This document shows positions 57,954-64,000 of a DNA stretch of 64,000 bases, in pieces. The notes below the pieces were generated by a model. That model did no database searches. It was not told the origin of the DNA and saw only the letters and a program-made list of their open reading frames with translations. Numbering within the stretch: the stretch's first letter is position 1; each line of letters opens with the position of its first letter. A program made the translations under genes and the position numbers. This stretch comes from Diadema setosum (taxonomy: Eukaryota > Echinodermata > Echinoidea > Diadematoida > Diadematidae). The DNA lies in NCBI GenBank assembly GCA_033980235.1, contig CM067069.1, forward strand, positions 37,819,992-37,883,991. Reading direction: 5' to 3'.

Positions 57954-58411
57954 TTTATACATGATCTAGTGATTTGGACACACTACTTCATACTTTTACG
58001 AGAAGAATCATAAAAGTTACTTAGGAAGAAGTTACAGCTATATGGCTATAGGCATAGCGTAGCCGTAGGTCTATCACAAGTACATTATTATACCTGGTAG
58101 ACCTCTACTAGTAATAGGCCTAGGCAACTGTTCTTCTTTGTGTCACCAGCAGCCCACTTCCGAAGCTTCTTTCACTTTTGTTCTGAATAATATCTCACTT
58201 TATACTATAAAGTATAACGTACAAAATAAGACTTCGGTAACTGATGTTAGGCCCTATGTTGTCCTTTTGCAAAACAAATTTCAAAATTTCAAAGTATATG
58301 TAACAAACGTTAGACTATGGATCAACAAATGAGCAAAATACATTTGAAACTATGACTGGTAATGAGAAGTACAAGTTAACTTTAATTTACCAGTTTATTT
58401 CCCAGTCTCAC

Positions 58412-58614
58412 TGTACTGCTCCTGCAGCAGCAGGCGCAGGTGCGTCGCCGTCAAGATCAGCGGCACGAGCTTCAGCATCTTCCGCGAGCCCGCCCGGAGG
58501 AGCGTCCACCGACTCGGCATCAGCCTGACATGGGCCTCCACCTCTGCAAGCGGCTCAAACAAATAGATCTAGGGCCGCTGGCTCGTCTCCACTGTCGTCA
58601 TCTGATTCCTCCAT
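58412..58614 (-). pseudogene. P2X7-like gene, probable first exon with frame break
   Basis: From ATG at 58,614 it reads MEESDDDSGDEPAALDLFV and meets TGA. In the next frame the family-typical YLFEPLAEVEA appears at the same spot, and the first frame then resumes as ADAESVDAPPGGLAEDAEAR. This acidic, low-complexity lead is typical of such proteins. It ends near TACA|GTGAGA. The frame offsets and the phase mismatch with the next exon imply indels or an unseen small exon. Confidence 0.45.
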
Positions 58615-59553
58615 CTCAGATTCGGGTTCAGACCACCAAATCCGACTCAAGCCCCAGATCCATTGTCAAGAAGCAGCGTTTTCTCAAATTTTCAGAGCTA
58701 CAAATTCAGTCCGAACGCAGACGCTAGCACTTCACTGTAACACGTTAGTGAATCCAACAACGCCAGTCGCGCTAGTCAGTCGTATATTGATCAAACTATT
58801 GTGTACGCAAGACAATGCTCGTGTTAGCAAGTGCCCGAGTATTAGAGCGGAGAAATAAAACGCCTGTATTGACGTCTACGTATGCAACACATTTTCGCAC
58901 TAACATGTTCGGGAAGAATAAAATAACGTTGACTATAAATAAGATAAACTGGGTAAAATATGGGCCCAAATCAAATTACATCGTATGTGTATGTAGAGTA
59001 ATGTTCAAATTACTTAAACATGGGCTTTTCCCCTCAGTTTACAATTTCAATACTTCATAATCGTGCTTTCAAAAGAGGGCAAAATTATCGCTCACACGTA
59101 TTTTTTTTAACACGCAGTTCAAGGCAGATATGCGAGCTCCTTCGAAGGCGAGCTGGCTCGTATATTCTGGTTGTGACGTATACACTTATCTGTCAATCAC
59201 CCGCCGCTAAGCCGGATTTTTTTAGGGGCGTTCCCGATAGACTTGGGTTTTGGCATTTTTTCGTGAAAATGAATCATATTTTTGAAAATCCAATGACGGA
59301 TTCGAACTCAGACGTACACAATACGTGTAATTAGCCTTTGTTTACATGTTAAAATAGTATACCTTTAAAGCAGCATCCGCCCGCACGCAAGCACCACTCC
59401 GAATTCATAATCCGTCAAACAAACTCATCAAACTCAAAGCTGCTGATAAAATCAATATAACGTTTATGCCAGCAACAGCTTATCTTTCCCCACGCGCAGC
59501 CAAAACACATACGCTGACATAATAAACACAATCTTCCATCATATTATACACTA

Positions 59554-59559
<6 letters not shown>

Positions 59560-59594
<35 letters not shown>
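59560..59594. repeat. (CA)n microsatellite
   Basis: About 16 CA repeats. Confidence 0.9.
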
Positions 59595-59599
<5 letters not shown>

Positions 59600-59749
59600 A
59601 CACTAAATCATCATGTGCGCGCGCACATACACACTTCCTTGAAACCTCACCATGACTTTTTACATCTATTGGCATGTTTGCATGGATGTAGCCATGTAAG
59701 TTATGTGTTGGCATTTCAGTGACTATGTCAAGAACGATATTACCCAGCA

Positions 59750-59850
59750 AAATGTGCTCCGAGGGCGGGCGACAATCTTTGCCGCCAGCCCTCATCAAAG
59801 ATTGTCGCCAGACGACAATCTTCGACGGGGCGACAATCTTTGTCGCAACA
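59750..59850. repeat. Cluster of GCGACAATCTTTG motifs in both orientations
   Basis: Four copies within 100 bp: GGCGACAATCTTTGCC, AAAGATTGTCGCC, GACGACAATCTTCG and GGGCGACAATCTTTGTCGC. A single related site (GCGACAAAGATTGTCGCC) is at 48,350-48,367. Confidence 0.7.
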
Positions 59851-59994
59851 CCCATTTTTTATCTCCACCAAGAGTGTACCATTCCTTAAATGTGTCCCCG
59901 TATGTTATAGTCATAGTGTTTCGCACTGCTTTTTTCAGTATGTTTGATCCCCCTAGAAGTTTGCTTTCAAATGCACTATAATCGCGACTTTTGT

Positions 59995-60135
59995 ACTCTG
60001 TTTTTACAAAAATGTCCCAACCGTCGGATGGGGATACCCCCCACCCCCTCCCACACCCTCCCCCGGTGGATCGCTGTGCTCCCTCTCCGAGTATGTTACA
60101 CCGTCACATGAATGTGCTCCCCGAGAGATTTTGCA
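59995..60135. repeat. Dispersed repeat shared with 13,280-13,340 and 12,370-12,420
   Basis: GCGACTTTTGTACTCTGTTT then TTACAAAAATGTCCCAACCG and GGGGATACCCCCC resemble GCGACTTTTACACTCTTG, TTACAAGAAGTTCCTACCG and GTGGGAGGGGG at 13,289-13,340, followed by C-rich and CTCCGAGTATGTTACACC-like text. Non-coding. Confidence 0.55.
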
Positions 60136-60319
60136 CCCTAAAAGAAAAAAAAAAACAAACAAAAACAAAAACAAAACACACACACACACACACACACACA
60201 AAATAGAATAAAACAAAGCAAAGGTGTTCCGGCGCGCTTGGCTTGTATGAGTGTATAATGTGTAGAATATAATAACGTGAATTGGGAAACATAAATGCCC
60301 TACTTCTTGTTGATTTTAC

Positions 60320-60502
60320 CTGACATAATGATGCTGAGTCAGCAGCTGTTGAGAAAAACTTTTCAGGCAAGAAGTCGCATGTCAGAGTGAAGCTCGAAAG
60401 ACTTGGCAATGTACACACCCATCGGGCCAAATCTCTTCCCATTGAGGAGTGGTATTTAAAATCTCTGTCACTGCTTTGAAAATGCAACTTCAGATCGTCT
60501 AT
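60320..60502 (-). CDS. LRR exon B of the NLR-like gene
   Basis: The exon is 183 nt (61 codons), in phase 0 between TTTCTACAG and TCAG|GTAAAA. It encodes IDDLKLHFQSSDRDFKYHSS, then MGRDLARWVCTLPSLSSFTL, then TCDFLPEKFFSTAADSASLCQ in order. The chain LARWVCTLPSLSSFTL...FFSTAADSAS closely follows LRR repeats of sea-urchin-type NLR proteins. Each exon holds about two LRRs, and equal phase permits exon shuffling without frame loss. Confidence 0.8.
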
Positions 60503-60894
60503 CTGTAGAAACGTAGAGGAATAAATCCAAACAAGTCATAAACAGCAAGGATTTCATGTAAATCAGGAATAACAAAATATTATAGTTTAAACATATGGGA
60601 GCAATACAAATGCATAAAATGAATGTGCCTCAAATACATTCCGGGCAATTCAAGCATTGGTATGACATAATGATATTACTCTGCTTCAACTCTCTGTTGG
60701 TCCCAGTTCATAAACATAATAATTATTGATTATCATATTTATTTCTAGGTTCCTATTCGTGTTTGAATTAAGGCTTCCTAAAAACCATATTCAGGAATAT
60801 TGGCAAACAATTAACAAAAATTGAAATATCAAATTACTCTCCATAATATGCCAATTAAAATTTGCACAGACTGCGAAAAAAAAAAGTCTGTTCA

Positions 60895-61008
60895 AATGTC
60901 CCTTACATCCTTTCCCACATACACACTAAGTGCAGCCAACTCGTTAGAAAGATAGGCGTTAGCAGAAAGATAGCAAAGCACTGGCAGATAATCATCGCTC
61001 TGTAAAAA
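60895..61008 (-). other. Possible small exon, uncertain
   Basis: After a good acceptor (TTCTTTTTACAG) the minus strand stays open as SDDYLPVLCYLSANAYLSNE then LAALSVYVGKDVRDI and a stop. It has no LRR pattern and no clear donor. It lies between LRR exons A and B, where a coding exon would need to stay in phase 0. It may be an alternative end or chance. Confidence 0.2.
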
Positions 61009-61971
61009 GAAAGGAGTTCTTTTTTTTTTTTACTGATATAAAAAAAACAATATTCTACGACAACAATGTTGTCAGATAACTCCTACAATTTAGTGAAGGG
61101 TAAATGAAGGCAACTATTGCACAAGTTTCCATAGTTTCTGACCTGAAAGTTGAATAACCTTTTTTTTAATTGAGCTCACATCATAATGAAACAATGTAAT
61201 TGATGATAGGCGTGTCGAACCCAATTGTACACAGAGGTGCTCGAAATGGTTCGTTGGGCATATCAGCTCCGAGCCCCCAACAAAGGGAAAAAAATATGAA
61301 ATAGATAAATGATAATTAACAGCATAACACAAAAACATACTTTCAGCATATCGTTATACACGATTCATGGTACTCTTCTTACATATGATAATAATGACAA
61401 CCAACACGTTTTCAGCAGATCATGTAATACAAGATTCCTACTACTGTCTGTAGATGCATATGTAAAAAAAAAAAAAAAAACAAAAAAAGACCTTTCTATT
61501 TCTTGTAGCTTGCGTTATTTCTAATTTCTCTAAGGGATTTCGTAATCACAAAACCGTGTTAAGTTCTTAATTGCATAGTTCTGATATGTCATTAATCGAA
61601 ATATTTGTAATATTGATTTTATATTAATACATGTATTCTAATGATTGTGGGCACATTAAAAGATTCGTTTCGCGTAAAAAACCGTTTTGTTCACAGCAAA
61701 AACAGAAAAGCCATTACGGGTTTTAATTTCAATATGCTGAAGATTATTTTTCATGGAATTACTCTCCCCAACAAGTGTAATGAGACAAGTCATAACTCAT
61801 TTTAATACTTGTACCTATGGAACGTAGTTTATTTTAAAGGCGGTCATTACACCCTCCAATGACAGAAATATGAGAAATTCTTCAACACTGATATAACATT
61901 TATATTCATGGCTACAAGAAGGTTTAAGTAAAGTTAAAGGTGACATATACAGGACTACGACATGTTGGTAC

Positions 61972-62139
61972 CTTGGCAATTGAGAAGAGAGGAGCGACCA
62001 TTCTGCACTGAAGCTCGAAGTAGCCGCATTTCACCGAAACCCTTGCAAGACGTGGCATACTGGAAATCCATTTGGTCAAGTTACCTTCTATTGAGGGTTG
62101 ATACTTGGAATCGTAAATTGACAACTCCAGATCTTTAAC
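61972..62139 (-). CDS. LRR exon A of the NLR-like gene
   Basis: The exon is 168 nt (56 codons), in phase 0 between CTTTTCTAAAG and AAG|GTACCA. It encodes VKDLELSIYDSKYQPSIEGN, then LTKWISSMPRLARVSVKCGY and FELQCRMVAPLFSIAK. It aligns position by position with exons B and C (VKDLELS / IDDLKLH / IRELDLL; SMPRLARVSV / TLPSLSSFTL / RLPHLERADL). Upstream exons, including any NACHT or death-fold domain, must lie beyond the right edge of the window. Confidence 0.75.
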
Positions 62140-62797
62140 CTTTAGAAAAGTAAACAAACAAACCAACATATTATAAGAAAATACTGATTAGACACTGTTA
62201 TTGCGTAATTTAGGATCAATAAAGAACAATAATTGTCTGAATACAACCGCACAGACGCGATGTTAATACCGAAGGCTAAAATATGTGATGAGATAATATA
62301 CCCACGCTACTAATAACTACTATGTGATACTACTTGTATTACAGATATGCTAAATCATTTTTTTTTTCACAAAAAAAAAAAAACGTTGATGAATCCAACG
62401 ATATCTTCAAAGGTTTTTTTTTTTTTTTATTGTTCCATATTTCACATTTCAACAAATACATAAAGCATAAACATCACAATACAAAAGCCTGGATGAATTG
62501 TCAGGTACAGCTTATAAGACAATAAACATGTGAAATATGAGGAATCTACATAGAAGCATTGCTTGTAGGGTGTAGATTCCCAGATGCGGATGTGAGATTA
62601 TTTCTTACTTGGTATATATAATTAAAGGAATTACAATTTGTGAATTGGAGAAATATAAACGCCAAAAAGTAAAAAGAAAAAGAAAAAACAAAGAAAACAA
62701 TGTCCGCGGCACAAAACTTCTTGAGAGTTGCGTGATCACCCGAGCGAGGTACAAGTCAGATGCAGTGTACAATAGCAGGGCCCTGTTTTATCAAGAT

Positions 62798-62839
62798 AAA
62801 GTTAGCGTTGATTGTGAAATCAACGCTAACTTTATCCAA
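62798..62839. repeat. Perfect 42-bp hairpin
   Basis: GATAAAGTTAGCGTTGATT, loop GTGA, then AATCAACGCTAACTTTATC. The arms are perfect over 19 bp. It is probably the centre of a decayed inverted-repeat element, as the flanks do not extend the pairing. Confidence 0.8.
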
Positions 62840-63408
62840 CTTGAAGTCTGCTATTTAAATCAACTGCAAGTTTCCGTTTTACGAAGAGACTTAATAGTCG
62901 ATTATAGTTATAGCTCATTACCATGACTTAATTATTGATTTAGTCAAAAGTAAAATATGGGACGAGGCTGGTTTCCGGTACTGTCTGCTTAAAAACAAGA
63001 CAATACATTAAGCAAAACAAACAACAAAAACATGATTGTTTGCCATGGCCACTGATTCGTAGTCTGCTAGTGCGACGCAGTATCATTAGCGCTATACAGC
63101 CGCTGAATTAGAAATATTAAGTTTGCAACAAAACCGCAAAATACGCCGTTTTGCGTTGTATTGAAAAAAGTAGGTCGATATAGATCTAGCACATACCGAG
63201 CTCAACGAAAATCTGCGTACGCGTGTACCGTAAAGATTCCGCACATACGTAGGATTACTTCAAGTCTTAATTCAATAGGCTGAAGTCCTGTGTGTTTTAA
63301 TACGTGTAGGATTATGGAAACTTGTGAGAGTGTGGTGATTACAGTAGCTTGTTTTTACCTCTACGGCGCAGATCGGCTTTGTAAAGAATAGATCGCAAGT
63401 CTACATCA

Positions 63409-63741
63409 TCAACATGTCGAAATTCTAGAATGACTTAGGCTGCGTTTATCAACTTTCCCCAGTTTAAACGACTTTCGAAAGCCCTTTCGATAGCCCTTTC
63501 GATAGCCCTTTCCATAGCCCTTTCGAAAGCCCTTTCCATAGCCCTTTCGAAAGCCCTGTCCACTCCCTGTACCATTAATGTGCCGCTTGTTTTCGTCGGC
63601 TGCGTTTATCAACTTTCCATAGCCCTTTCCATAGCCCCTTCCATAGCCCTTTCGAGAGCTCTTTCCAAAGCCCTGACTGCCTGTACTATTAATGTGCCGC
63701 TTGTTTTCTAAGAAGGGACGGCGAAAAGCAATTACCATCAT
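63409..63741 (-). CDS. Cationic Gly/Lys/Tyr-repeat peptide ORF, unknown
   Basis: The 110-residue frame opens MMVIAFRRPFLENKRHIN. It carries two blocks of a four-residue repeat G-[FY]-[RG]-K (about five and seven copies: GYGRGYGKGYGK; GFRKGYGKGFRKGYGKGYRK). The blocks are separated by a repeated linker (LINAADENKRHINGTGSGQ; compare ENKRHINSTGSQ) and followed by KVDKRSLSHSR. Lys-Arg pairs at the block borders resemble prohormone or antimicrobial-precursor cleavage sites. No signal peptide is in frame; an acceptor-like CTCTCAAAG lies just upstream, so a signal exon could lie beyond. The 12-bp DNA repeat could also be a chance-open minisatellite. Confidence 0.4.
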   Translation of the reverse strand: MMVIAFRRPFLENKRHINSTGSQGFGKSSRKGYGRGYGKGYGKLINAADENKRHINGTGSGQGFRKGYGKGFRKGYGKGYRKGYRKGFRKSFKLGKVDKRSLSHSRISTC

Positions 63742-63784
63742 AAAGACATATCTTCCTTTGAGAGTGAGGAGTCATGATACAATG

Positions 63785-64000
63785 GGCCGGATGCATAAAC
63801 GCTAGCAATTGCTTGTGCTAGCCTTTTACTCGAATCCGTATGCATAAAAACAAGCAATTGCTTGCGAGCAGAAGCTCTTGCTAGCAAGTACAAGCAATTG
63901 CTTGCTGTCCGCAAGCAATTGCTTAGAGACCAAGCATTTGCTTAAAAACGTATGCATAAAACATACCTTTTGCTAGTTCTTGCTAACAATTGCTTACGAT
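63785..64000. mobile_element. AAGCAATTGCTT-rich element, left end, cut by window edge
   Basis: It starts GGGCCGGATGCATAAACGC and matches 22,285-22,500 almost base for base; only a handful of differences were seen in about 215 bp. It continues past the window end. Confidence 0.8.

Larger units (their letters stand above)
49964..59364. mobile_element. 9.4-kb Kolobok-like transposon with THAP and P2X7-like genes
   Basis: A perfect 16-bp terminal inverted repeat (AGGTATACTATTTTAA, and its inverse at 59,349-59,364) is flanked by TTAA at 49,960-49,963 and 59,365-59,368. Subterminal CGCCCCTAAAAA is also shared by both ends in inverse orientation. Inside, a THAP-domain gene runs rightwards (50,280-53,235) and a P2X7-intracellular-domain-like gene runs leftwards (58,614-55,988), so the two converge. 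THAP domain, TTAA target and a TTAAAGG-form terminus are Kolobok traits. The interval 53,240-55,980 holds no gene. A (GT)n tract and small MITEs are inserted. Confidence 0.75.

Noticed and set aside
58440..58727. 95-residue plus-strand Arg/Pro-rich frame
   Set aside because: Antisense of the acidic first exon of the P2X7-like gene; composition is a by-product of its GC-rich acidic codons.

Overview
The window is AT-rich, intron- and repeat-dominated eukaryotic DNA. It has GT-AG introns, dense microsatellites, non-LTR retrotransposons, many TTAA- or TA-flanked inverted-repeat elements, and exons of Ig-superfamily and NLR-type LRR genes. This fits a marine deuterostome invertebrate, most likely an echinoderm. 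The species is inferred from gene and repeat style only. There are no bacterial operons, CRISPR arrays or rRNA genes.

Two host-type genes can be assembled on the minus strand. The first runs from 21,135 to 2,663. It has a signal-peptide exon, one V/I-type Ig exon, one C-type Ig exon and a transmembrane plus short-tail exon, all joined in phase 1 (about 304 aa). Its first intron is about 15.8 kb and full of repeats. The second enters from beyond the right edge and ends at 30,931. Three phase-0 LRR exons (62,139-61,972, 60,502-60,320 and 38,496-38,323) and a short C-terminal exon (30,984-30,931) resemble the LRR tails of echinoderm NLR proteins. A cationic Gly/Lys/Tyr-repeat ORF lies at 63,409-63,741, also on the minus strand.

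The most striking object is a 9.4-kb element at 49,964-59,364. It has perfect 16-bp terminal inverted repeats flanked on both sides by TTAA. It carries a THAP-domain gene on the plus strand and, converging on it, a gene with a P2X7-intracellular-domain-like product on the minus strand. THAP plus TTAA plus an AGG-start terminus fits the Kolobok superfamily. The DDE catalytic core is not seen and the THAP exon is frameshifted, so this copy is probably non-autonomous.

The region from 28 to 47 kb is a graveyard with readable insertion history. A TTAA-flanked palindrome (31,566-33,682) is invaded by a TA-flanked MITE (31,653-33,412). That MITE is invaded in turn by a 1,042-bp TTAA-flanked foldback (32,144-33,185). 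A second copy of the MITE (33,742-38,301) is split by a near-full-length endonuclease/RT retrotransposon with a 12-bp target duplication; its edge lies about 20 nt from the splice donor of an LRR exon. A further decayed non-LTR element (43,727-47,720) is split by a solo-LTR-like insertion. Other repeat families include elements built from the self-complementary 12-mer AAGCAATTGCTT, opposed CCCTAAATGTAAT-type arrays, a nested foldback at 9.6-10.25 kb, a minisatellite at 12.5-13.1 kb and two tRNA-derived sequences. Stretches not listed as genes hold repeats, introns or sequence in which nothing could be recognised.
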